From: Azonexus sp.
Lineage (GTDB): Bacteria; Pseudomonadota; Gammaproteobacteria; Burkholderiales; Rhodocyclaceae
Direction: 5' to 3'
NCBI GenBank assembly: GCA_023150195.1
Contig: JAKLLI010000026.1
Coordinates: 1 to 15,897, forward strand
Length of the DNA: 15,897 nucleotides
In this document: positions 1-6,297 of the stretch, piece after piece
How positions within the stretch are numbered: position 1 is the stretch's first letter
Layout of the letters: each line of letters starts with the position of its first letter
Notes under the pieces: model-generated
Database searches by the model: none
Seen by the model: the letters and a program-made list of their open reading frames with translations, nothing else
What the model was told of the DNA's origin: nothing
Made by a program: the position numbers and the translations under genes

Positions 1-1477
1 GCCACCACCACAACCAGCGAAGCTTGCGTCGTCCCTCAAGCGTCTTATCCATCCGCTTTGCGAGCCGTTTGGAAAAATAGCTGTCGTACGTTGGATCGTA
101 CGGATTCGCTTCCCCCATGATCTTAGTGTGGGGCCTTTTCAGGTACCCAGCCAAGACCGGTAGTAACTTGTCCTGATCCGCAAAAAGCCAGTCACGTCCC
201 TTGATGCGTTTGAAGTAACGCTGTTTGATCCACCGCTTCCCCTTGTTCGGGTGACGACGGCACGCCCAGCGCCACAGCGCTTCCCAGATTTGATGGTCGC
301 ACTTCGCAAACGTCCGGCTTGCCATCTGACTTCGGTGATAGTTGGCCCACCCCCTGATTACCGGGGTCAGCTTCTCGATCACGTCTATCTGTCTGGCAGT
401 CTTTCTTTCGCGCAACAGGCTGCGGATTTTCCCCAGAAACGCCTTGATATTCTTTTTCGATGGCTGGGTGACCAGCATTCGATTGAGCATCCTGACATTC
501 CACCCCAAGAAGTCGAACCCCTCCGTCACATGCGTGATTTTGGTTTTCTTCTCCGAGAGGATGAGGCCCCGGGTGGCCAGAAATTTCTCCACCAAGGGTT
601 TGACCTTCTCTTCCAGATACTCTTTCGAGCTACCCGTAATGATGAAGTCGTCCGCATAACGCACCAGATTGACCTTTGCCGCACGCGCATCCCGCACCGT
701 TCGGAACAGTGTAGTCAGCTCATGCTGCAGGCCATCCAGCGCCAAGTTTGCCAAAACCGGGGAAATGATTCCTCCCTGTGGCGTACCTGCTTGCGTTGGG
801 AATAGCCTTCCCGTTTCGATAAAACCTGCTTTCAGCCATTTCCGGAGGATGCTCTTGTCCATGCAGACATTGGCAACCAGCCAGTCATGACTGATATTGT
901 CAAAACAGCCTTTGATGTCACCTTCCAGTACCCATTTCGGGGAGGCTTTCCGGCCCAGCACGTTTCGCACTTGTTCGATGGCGTCTGCCGTCGAGCGCTC
1001 ACGTCGGAATCCATAGGAATGATGATCGCCAGTTGTTTCAGCGACAGGCTCCAGCGCCAATAAATACAGCGCTTGCATCGCCCGATCACGCATGGTGGGT
1101 ATACCCAGTGGGCGTTTATCACCGTTTGCTTTCGGGATGTAGATGCGACGCAGCGGTAACGGCTTATATCTCTTGTTGCCAAGATCAACGACCGCCTTCC
1201 ACTTCGCCTCCGGGGTATCCCAAGTTTGTTGATCCACACCTGGAGTTTTCCGGCCTTGATTTTCCGTGACCCGCCGAACTGCCAGCGCTTTCGCGCTGCT
1301 GGATTTGGTCAGGAGTCTCTGCAGGGCGCGAACCTTCCGCCATTCCCCTGCTTTTGCTGCCTTCGTAATACGTGTCTGTAACCTCGCGACAACTTGATAA
1401 GCCTTGACCCATTGAATCTCGTGCCAAGACTGCCAAGCCGTAGAGGCGACATCGCAATTAAACTGCGTTGCGTCCAT
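1..1477 (-). CDS. ltrA: Group II intron reverse transcriptase/maturase, C-terminus outside window
   Basis: This intron-encoded protein binds the intron RNA, helps it fold and splice, and reverse-transcribes it during homing. The frame is open for 492 codons from an ATG at 1477 to the window edge, with no frameshift. The start follows a GGAGG Shine-Dalgarno. Visible parts: an N-terminal RT0-like region containing TPGVD (about 78-82), the RT palm with EGDIKGCFDNI (D187 as first metal aspartate), TPQGGIISP (232-240), and YADD (274-277) carrying the catalytic aspartate pair. The maturase region (about 320-390) contains FDFLGW and RGWANYHR. A basic tail ends in a Trp-rich stretch at the edge; in related proteins this is where an HNH endonuclease domain begins, so one probably lies just outside. 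All visible RT catalytic residues are intact, so the element may be active. The gene starts only 17 nt after the CCA end of a tRNA. Confidence 0.95.
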   Translation of the reverse strand, partial: MDATQFNCDVASTAWQSWHEIQWVKAYQVVARLQTRITKAAKAGEWRKVRALQRLLTKSSSAKALAVRRVTENQGRKTPGVDQQTWDTPEAKWKAVVDLGNKRYKPLPLRRIYIPKANGDKRPLGIPTMRDRAMQALYLLALEPVAETTGDHHSYGFRRERSTADAIEQVRNVLGRKASPKWVLEGDIKGCFDNISHDWLVANVCMDKSILRKWLKAGFIETGRLFPTQAGTPQGGIISPVLANLALDGLQHELTTLFRTVRDARAAKVNLVRYADDFIITGSSKEYLEEKVKPLVEKFLATRGLILSEKKTKITHVTEGFDFLGWNVRMLNRMLVTQPSKKNIKAFLGKIRSLLRERKTARQIDVIEKLTPVIRGWANYHRSQMASRTFAKCDHQIWEALWRWACRRHPNKGKRWIKQRYFKRIKGRDWLFADQDKLLPVLAGYLKRPHTKIMGEANPYDPTYDSYFSKRLAKRMDKTLEGRRKLRWLWWW

Positions 1478-1494
1478 ATCAACCTCCGGTTGTA

Positions 1495-1569
1495 TGGAGC
1501 GGGCGAAGGGAGTCGAACCCTCGTCTCTTGCTTGGGAAGCAAGGGTAATAGCCGTTATACGACGCCCGC
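1495..1569 (-). tRNA. tRNA-Gly(CCC), complete, carried inside the intron
   Basis: On the minus strand the 75 nt from 1569 to 1495 fold as a full cloverleaf with encoded CCA. Acceptor GCGGGCG pairs with CGCCCGC. The D arm is GTA/TAC. The anticodon stem is CTTGC/GCAAG around loop TTCCCAA, giving anticodon CCC. The T arm is GAGGG/CCCTT around TTCGACT, the discriminator is T, then CCA. The T arm and acceptor resemble E. coli glyU (tRNA-Gly CCC). The first 15 bases equal those of the interrupted tRNA-Gly at 2462-2500, and the five bases just before both genes are also the same, suggesting a common origin. The D loop is one base longer and the anticodon stem differs. The gene lies between the intron core and ltrA, in the position of domain IV. 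All stems pair, so it looks functional. Confidence 0.95.
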
Positions 1570-1611
1570 TCTGAACCTTTGGAGGAAGACGCAACTTTTC
1601 CCCGGGCGGGG

Positions 1612-1617
1612 ATTGTA
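1612..1617 (-). promoter_or_regulatory. Probable extended -10 promoter for the intron-carried tRNA-Gly
   Basis: Minus-strand TACAAT preceded by TGC forms an extended -10 (TGnTAnnnT type). It is followed at once by the GC-only stretch CCCCGCCCGGGG, the kind of discriminator found in stable-RNA promoters under stringent control. The tRNA begins about 42 nt downstream. No good -35 hexamer is visible 16-18 bp upstream (CGCAAA at 17 bp). If real, it lets the carried tRNA, and possibly ltrA, be transcribed independently of the host tRNA promoter at 2520-2548. Confidence 0.5.
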
Positions 1618-1972
1618 GCACCAACCCCCTCGGGTTTGCGATTACACAGACTCTTCTCACGAAGAGTCACCAGATAGAAGTCAGCACGCTTTCACGTCAG
1701 GGCAATCGTTTCATCCCCTATCCCGTCCATTACAGACTGGCATTCGCTTTTTCTATCCTCCTCTACCTGCATAGGTAAAGCGACCCTTGCGGGGCACCTT
1801 GTTCTTAAACATATAAGCGATAACCCTCCCAACCGATCTCGGGATCGGCCGGGGTGTTATGGATTGCCTAATTTTTAACGAACGCCTATTCAGGCTTACC
1901 ACGTTCCGTACAAGTAACAGAGTTGGGACGGTCCCGCCTTTCCACCGGTGATGCTATGTCAGCGTGCCCACA

Positions 1973-1978
1973 CCAAGC
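1973..1978 (-). other. EBS1 of the intron
   Basis: Minus-strand GCTTGG is the exact complement of CCAAGC, the last six exon bases (2462-2467) before the intron. IBS1 therefore includes the last two anticodon bases and the 3' side of the anticodon loop. The site lies about 484 nt into the intron, late in domain I, where EBS1 is expected. Confidence 0.7.
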
Positions 1979-2043
1979 AGGTGGACAACCGATCACGTGC
2001 CTTTTGGCAGAGCCCGATACTGCAAGTTGCTTTTGGCTCATCA

Positions 2044-2048
2044 AGCTT
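2044..2048 (-). other. EBS2 of the intron
   Basis: Minus-strand AAGCT is complementary to AGCTT at 2469-2473, one base upstream of IBS1 in the exon. It lies about 66 nt 5' of EBS1, a normal EBS2-EBS1 distance in domain I. The match is only 5 bp, so this assignment is weaker than EBS1. Confidence 0.55.
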
Positions 2049-2461
2049 TACGGTGTTTATCAGCGATTCACTTACGTTGACCATCCAACCCAGCCTAGCG
2101 CCTCATCCGGATGCAACTTCCGGAATCACGCCAGTCCCCTCACGGGGCATGACGTACCCCTTGAGGTGGCTACATTGTCAGAGCGCTTAGTACCCCACCG
2201 TTGCCAGTGACGCACTGCTCCTAGGCTACGAGGTGCTGAAACCTCGGTCCTGTCAGTATCGATTTGGACGGTTGCATACAGCCACAACCACTCAAACCCG
2301 ATTGTTCCGCAGAACAATTACTTATACGGCTTTCGCCGTCTCCGCAAAGCCCCTTTGCGAGGTATTGCAGGCCACTGCAAGCAGTGGTGAATGTGGCGTG
2401 ATTCGTCAGGATAAAGCGCCTGACAGGAGGGAACGCACACTCCATACGACACGTGTCGCAC

Positions 2462-2500
2462 GCTTGGGAAGCTGAGGTATTACCATTATACGACGCCCGC
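2462..2500 (-). tRNA. tRNA-Gly(CCC) 5' exon, interrupted by the group II intron
   Basis: Minus strand 2500 to 2462 gives the first 39 bases of a tRNA-Gly: acceptor strand GCGGGCG, D arm GTA/TAC, 5' anticodon stem TCAGC, loop TTCCCAA (anticodon CCC), then GC, after which GTGCG of the intron begins. By standard numbering the break falls after position 40, inside the 3' anticodon strand. The remaining half (expected to start TGA to complete the stem) must lie beyond the window, after intron domain VI. The gene is either restored by splicing or dead; the second tRNA-Gly(CCC) inside the intron would cover a loss. It is preceded by a good promoter. Confidence 0.9.
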
Positions 2501-2519
2501 TCTGAGGTGATGGGGCGAC

Positions 2520-2548
2520 ATTCTAAGCTGATAACCCCTGCCGTTCAA
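2520..2548 (-). promoter_or_regulatory. sigma70 promoter of the interrupted tRNA-Gly
   Basis: Minus-strand -35 TTGAAC (2543-2548), 17 bp spacer, -10 TAGAAT (2520-2525). Transcription would begin about 12 nt before the tRNA 5' end at 2500. Four of six bases match the -35 consensus and five of six the -10, with an ideal spacer. The promoter would transcribe the tRNA 5' exon and read into the intron. Confidence 0.7.
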
Positions 2549-2606
2549 TCACCATTGCAATTCTCTGCGACTTGACAGCACCTCTCCCGTATTTCGCCCC
2601 CCCGGT

Positions 2607-3956
2607 TTAGTGATGCTGGGTCGCAATCACCTCGCCCGGCACCAGTTGGGGAGTCGGCGCGTCGTCAAGCACCTGCTCCGGGCGCTCGGCTTCGTCCTCG
2701 GTTTCACCGTCCAGCACCGCTGCCAGCTTGGCGGAGTCCAGCGAGTCACACCATTTGGCCACCACCAGCGTCGCCACGCTGTTGCCGATAAAGTTGGTCA
2801 AGGCGCGCGCTTCGGACATGAAGCGATCGATGCCAAGAATGAGGGCGAGTCCGGCCACCGGTACCGTGCCGACCGCGGACAGGGTGGCAGCAAGCACGAT
2901 GAAGCCACTGCCTGTCACGCCGGCAGCGCCCTTCGAAGTTAGCAACAACACCAACAGCAGGGTAATTTGATGCGACAAATCGAGCGGGGTATTTGTCGCC
3001 TGCGCGATGAACACGGCGGCCATCGTCAAATAGATCGCCGTGCCGTCGAGGTTGAAGGAATAGCCGGTGGGTACCACCAGCCCAACCACCGATTTTTTCG
3101 CCCCCGCGTTTTCCATCTTGGCCATCAAGCGCGGCAATGCCGATTCGGAAGAGGAGGTGCCAAGCACCAGAAACAGTTCTTCCTTGATGTATTTGATCAA
3201 CTTGATGACCGAGAAGCCATGCAGCCTGGCAATACTGCCGAGCACAACAAAGATGAAAATCAGGCAGGTCGCGTAAAACGCTCCCATCAGGCTCGCCAGT
3301 TGTTGAAGGCTGGAAATACCGTGCTTGCCAATGGTGTAGGCCATGGCACCAAAGGCACCGACCGGCGCTACTTTCATGATGACGCCGACGATGGCAAACA
3401 GAATGTGGGAAAGACGCTCAATCAGGTCAAAAACCGGTTTTCCGCGCGTCCCAAAGGCATGCAGCGCATAACCGAACAGGACCGAGAAAAAGAGCACCTG
3501 CAGCATGTCACCCTTGGCGAATGCATCGACCACGCTGGTCGGGATAATGTTGATCAGGAATTCGGTGGTGCTCTGCAACTTGCCGGGGCCGGTGTACTTG
3601 TCGATGCCCTTGGTATCCAGCGTGCTGGGGTCGATATTCATGCCGCTGCCCGGCTCCCAGATATTGACCACCAGCAGGCCGATGATCAGGGCAATGGTAC
3701 TGACCACTTCGAAGTAGAGGATCGCGTAGCCGCCTGTCTTGCCAACCTTTTTCATGTCCTCCATACCGGCAATCCCGACGACGATGGTGCAGAAGATGAT
3801 GGGGGCGATGATCATCTTGATCAATTTGATGAAAGCATCCCCCAGGGGTTTCATGTCGGCACCCGCCTGCGGATAAAAGTGCCCCAGCGCCACCCCCAAT
3901 CCAATGGCGATCAGGACTTGCACATACAGACTGCTGAAAACGGATCGTTTGGCCAC
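2607..3956 (-). CDS. dctA: C4-dicarboxylate/H+ (or Na+) symporter DctA
   Basis: Inner-membrane importer of succinate, fumarate and malate, of the DAACS (glutamate/dicarboxylate) family. The N-terminus [15 protein letters not shown] followed by [11 protein letters not shown] is typical of DctA. Family motifs are present: the serine-rich reentrant hairpin [37 protein letters not shown], and [20 protein letters not shown]. About eight hydrophobic segments are visible, and the hydrophilic acidic C-tail ends in HH. I chose the GTG at 3956 (449 aa) because AGAGG sits 6 nt upstream and the family N-terminus starts there. In-frame ATGs at 3974 and 4022 lack a Shine-Dalgarno and would add 6 or 22 residues. 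No clear sigma54 promoter was seen upstream, although some dctA genes are DctB/DctD controlled. The gene is monocistronic. Confidence 0.93.
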   Translation of the reverse strand: MAKRSVFSSLYVQVLIAIGLGVALGHFYPQAGADMKPLGDAFIKLIKMIIAPIIFCTIVVGIAGMEDMKKVGKTGGYAILYFEVVSTIALIIGLLVVNIWEPGSGMNIDPSTLDTKGIDKYTGPGKLQSTTEFLINIIPTSVVDAFAKGDMLQVLFFSVLFGYALHAFGTRGKPVFDLIERLSHILFAIVGVIMKVAPVGAFGAMAYTIGKHGISSLQQLASLMGAFYATCLIFIFVVLGSIARLHGFSVIKLIKYIKEELFLVLGTSSSESALPRLMAKMENAGAKKSVVGLVVPTGYSFNLDGTAIYLTMAAVFIAQATNTPLDLSHQITLLLVLLLTSKGAAGVTGSGFIVLAATLSAVGTVPVAGLALILGIDRFMSEARALTNFIGNSVATLVVAKWCDSLDSAKLAAVLDGETEDEAERPEQVLDDAPTPQLVPGEVIATQHH

Positions 3957-4229
3957 ACCCCACCTCTTTCTCATGGAATTTCGATGGGGGCGGACTATCG
4001 GCCTTCGGGACCGGGGCAGCAATTGTGGCTATCCGAATTGTGGTTTACCGCAAGCCCCTTGCTGCCCTGTTTTGCGCCACTGTGTAACGCTTCAGGGGCA
4101 GCGTGTAGCAATGATTACCGGGCCGGAACCCTTGGCGCATCGGGCTGACGAAGCAAACAGACACCGTGACGGCAGGCCCGTTTCGCGCTGGACTCGGTGC
4201 CTTTCCACCATTTTGAAGAGGAGTTTTTC

Positions 4230-4697
4230 ATGCGCCCCTACCCTGCCAACAGCCCGCAAGCCCTTGCCCGCATTCTTGCCCTTGGCATGTTGATTGATGG
4301 CGTTGCCGATGAGTCCGAATATCAGTTGATTGCGCAGGATGCCGGTCTGGCTGCGCTTGGCATCGACGGAAGACGTATCGATAGCGTGACCCGGGAGATT
4401 TACGAAGATCTCGAACTGGGCGGCTCAATGACGCGCACGCTGGACCAGCGACTCACGGCCGGCGACCTTTCCCGGGTACTGGGAGAGGTCAGCCTCCCTT
4501 ACCTGCAGCAAACCGTGCTCAGGAGCATCATGCGCATCGTTGTGGCCAATAACGAGTTGAGTCCGGGCGAAGCCCGTTTGCTGCGCGAAGCGCTGGTGCA
4601 TTGGACGAACGACGAAGGGGTCGGACACCATCCCCTGCCGGCCAATCTGCCAACCCGGCGCGCGGCTGACCACGGCGCTGGCCAAGCCCGAGCCTGA
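4230..4697 (+). CDS. TerB-like small helical protein
   Basis: A 155-residue, probably cytoplasmic, mainly helical protein. The ATG at 4230 follows a strong GAAGAGGAG Shine-Dalgarno, so I prefer it over the upstream in-frame ATG at 4197. The pattern LARILALGMLIDGVADESEY followed later by LRSIMRIVVANNELSPGEARLLREAL shows two helical hairpins with acidic D/E-containing turns, resembling TerB/DjlA-type domains. The biochemical role of such proteins is largely unknown; some bind metal and some sit in tellurite or phage stress systems, but nothing nearby supports either role here. The last 25 residues look low-complexity. It converges on the flavin reductase gene with a 3 bp gap and is divergent from dctA. 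Confidence 0.6.
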   Translation: MRPYPANSPQALARILALGMLIDGVADESEYQLIAQDAGLAALGIDGRRIDSVTREIYEDLELGGSMTRTLDQRLTAGDLSRVLGEVSLPYLQQTVLRSIMRIVVANNELSPGEARLLREALVHWTNDEGVGHHPLPANLPTRRAADHGAGQARA

Positions 4698-4700
4698 CCT

Positions 4701-5192
4701 TCAGACGCCAGCGAGCGTGCGGTACTGGCCGGTGTGGAAGAGCAGCGGTGCCGCTTCGGCAATGTCGGCAAAGGCTTCGACCTGTCCAACAAAGATCGTG
4801 TGATCGCCGGCAACATATTGCGTGTGGTTGGCGACTTCGAACGTGGCGCAGCAATCGGGCAGCACCGGGGCCCCGCCAGCGCCGGCACGCCAGGCCAGGC
4901 CGGCAAAACGGTCGGTTGGCCAGGTCGCGAAACGATTGGACAGGTCTTGCTGGCCGTTCGTCAGGATATTGATCGCGTGGTGACTTGCCTTGCGGAAGGC
5001 CTCGAGATTGTGCGACTGGTTATCCAGGCACCACAGCACCAGCGCCGGTTGCAAGGACACGGCAGAAAAAGAGTTCACCGTCAGCCCGATGGGATGACCG
5101 TCCGGGTCGATGGCGGTAACGATGGCAATGCCGGTGGCAAAGCGGCCAAGGGCGTTGCGCAGGGCGCGCGTATCGGTCTGGTCAGGGGTCAT
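4701..5192 (-). CDS. Flavin reductase-like FMN-binding split-barrel protein
   Basis: A 163-residue protein of the flavin reductase-like domain family (HpaC/RutF/SnaC type). These enzymes use NAD(P)H to reduce FMN or FAD, often to supply a partner monooxygenase. Typical features are the N-terminal LRNALGRFATGIAIVTA, then PIGLTVNSFSAVSLQPALVLWCL (flavin phosphate-binding region), and the C-terminal half with GDHTIFVGQVEAF. Length fits the family. No oxygenase partner lies nearby, so the substrate pathway cannot be assigned and no gene symbol is given. The start ATG has only a weak Shine-Dalgarno. It converges with the TerB-like gene and is divergent from mutY with a 64 bp gap. Confidence 0.85.
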   Translation of the reverse strand: MTPDQTDTRALRNALGRFATGIAIVTAIDPDGHPIGLTVNSFSAVSLQPALVLWCLDNQSHNLEAFRKASHHAINILTNGQQDLSNRFATWPTDRFAGLAWRAGAGGAPVLPDCCATFEVANHTQYVAGDHTIFVGQVEAFADIAEAAPLLFHTGQYRTLAGV

Positions 5193-5256
5193 CTGGCGTC
5201 ACTACATGAAAAAGGCCGTATTATCCCGGCTCCCTGTGCTTGCGTCGAGTTGAAAT

Positions 5257-6297
5257 TTGCTGGAAGAACAACGCTTTGCTGAAATCCTGATCCGCTGGCA
5301 ACAGCGTGCCGGTCGTCACGACCTCCCCTGGCAGCAGGCACGCACGCCCTATCGGGTATGGCTGTCGGAAATCATGTTGCAGCAGACGCAGGTCAGCACC
5401 GTCATTCCATATTTTGAGCGATTCATCGAGCGCTTTCCGGATGTTGAGGCGCTGGCGGCTGCGTCCGCCGATGAGGTTCTCGCGCACTGGGCCGGTCTGG
5501 GCTACTACGCCCGCGCCCGCAACCTGCATCGTTGTGCGCAGCAGATTGTCACGGTCCACGGGGGCGCATTCCCGAAAACCGCCGCTACACTGGCGGAATT
5601 ACCGGGCATCGGGCGGTCGACCGCTGCAGCGATTGCCGCGTTTTGTTTCGGGGAAAAAAGCGCCATTCTGGATGGCAATGTGAAGCGGGTCTTGTGCCGG
5701 GTCTTCGGCATCAGCGGGTTTCCCGGCAGCACGGTCGTTGAGCGCAAACTATGGTCGCTGGCGGAAGCCTTGCTGCCCGAAACCGGGATCGGCACCTACA
5801 CCCAGGGCCTGATGGACCTCGGCGCCACCGTATGCACTCGCGGCAAGCCGGATTGCGATCATTGCCCTTTTACCGCCGCTTGTGTGGCTCGCCGCGAAGG
5901 GCGGCAGCGCAGCCTGCCGGAAGCCCGACCCAAACGCATCATTCCCGAACGTCGTGCCAGCTTTGTATTGATTGTCGATGCCCATCAGCGCCTGCTCCTG
6001 CAGCGACGCCCGCCCAGCGGCATTTGGGGAGGCCTCCTCGTTCCCCCGGAAGGCGAAGCCAACGCGCTCCTCGAGCAATTGCAACTCCGGGCACCCCTGC
6101 GACAGAAGCTCCCTCACCTGCTTCACACCTTCACCCACTTTCGCCTCGAACTGCAGCCGACCCTTTGCCGTATCGATGAGACACCGGAAATTCCCCCAGG
6201 GGAGTTCGTATGGATCGCTCTCGAGCACGCCTCCGATGCCGGCGTACCGACACCAATCCGCAAGCTGATCAGGCGGGTTGCCAGCGTGTTGGGCTAA
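5257..6297 (+). CDS. mutY: Adenine DNA glycosylase MutY
   Basis: Removes adenine mispaired with 8-oxoguanine, in the GO base-excision repair pathway. It has 346 residues, normal for the family. Seen: catalytic Glu38 in WLSEIMLQQTQV, the HhH motif LPGIGRSTAAA (115-125), catalytic Asp139 in ILDGNVKRV, and a [4Fe-4S] cluster motif C-x6-C-x2-C-x5-C at 193, 200, 203 and 209. The C-terminal Nudix-like 8-oxoG recognition domain (about 225-346) contains LLQRRPPSGIWGGL and HTFTHFRLEL. The predicted start is TTG at 5257 with a weak upstream GAG; no better in-frame ATG precedes the conserved region. The last 29 bp overlap the 3' end of the convergent HD-GYP gene. Confidence 0.96.
   Translation: MLEEQRFAEILIRWQQRAGRHDLPWQQARTPYRVWLSEIMLQQTQVSTVIPYFERFIERFPDVEALAAASADEVLAHWAGLGYYARARNLHRCAQQIVTVHGGAFPKTAATLAELPGIGRSTAAAIAAFCFGEKSAILDGNVKRVLCRVFGISGFPGSTVVERKLWSLAEALLPETGIGTYTQGLMDLGATVCTRGKPDCDHCPFTAACVARREGRQRSLPEARPKRIIPERRASFVLIVDAHQRLLLQRRPPSGIWGGLLVPPEGEANALLEQLQLRAPLRQKLPHLLHTFTHFRLELQPTLCRIDETPEIPPGEFVWIALEHASDAGVPTPIRKLIRRVASVLG

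Larger units (their letters stand above)
1..2461 (-). mobile_element. Group II intron inserted in tRNA-Gly(CCC), 5' part (3' end outside window)
   Basis: Seen: on the minus strand the tRNA-Gly 5' half stops at 2462 and the next bases, from 2461, are GTGCGAC, matching the group II 5' consensus GTGYG. About 800 nt of hairpin-rich non-coding sequence follow, then a complete tRNA-Gly (1495-1569), then a reverse transcriptase/maturase ORF (from 1477) still open at position 1. EBS1 and EBS2 candidates about 66 nt apart pair with the last exon bases. No domain V-like hairpin is visible between 2461 and 1570, so domains V and VI should lie left of the window after the ORF, as expected for an ORF housed in domain IV. 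The intron has the same orientation as the tRNA it interrupts, which splicing requires. Known: group II introns are ribozyme retroelements that home with the help of their encoded protein. Not seen: the 3' splice site and 3' tRNA half, predicted to begin with TGA. Confidence 0.9.
1649..2461 (-). ncRNA. Group II intron ribozyme core, domains I-III
   Basis: This is the non-coding 5' body of the intron. Many short perfect hairpins are visible on the minus strand: GTCAGG/CCTGAC near 2405-2425, GACGGC-GAAA-GCCGT near 2325-2340, ATTGTTC/GAACAAT near 2300-2315, and GACTCTTC-GTGA-GAAGAGTC at 1649-1668 with a GNRA loop. Stretches such as GTACGGAACGTGG (near 1900) and AATGGACGGGATAGGGG (near 1710-1730) look like the conserved end of domain I and domain III of bacterial group II introns. 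Domain borders were not computed, so the 1649 limit is approximate. No ORF here looks like a real protein. Confidence 0.75.

Noticed and set aside
1185..1457. 90-codon minus-strand frame, and others within 192-1239, suggesting a broken maturase gene
   Set aside because: They are out-of-frame shadows. Reading from the ATG at 1477 gives one unbroken 492-codon frame to the edge, so there is no frameshift.
1923..2475. Several 60-95 codon frames in the intron core
   Set aside because: No Shine-Dalgarno, no protein character; the region is structured ribozyme RNA.
2967..4148. 393-codon plus-strand open frame opposite dctA
   Set aside because: His/Gln/Asp-rich low-complexity shadow of a well-conserved transporter.
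4023..4229. Possible sigma54 site upstream of dctA
   Set aside because: Candidate GG...GC pairs have wrong spacing (for example around 4090-4115), so no DctD-type promoter can be supported.
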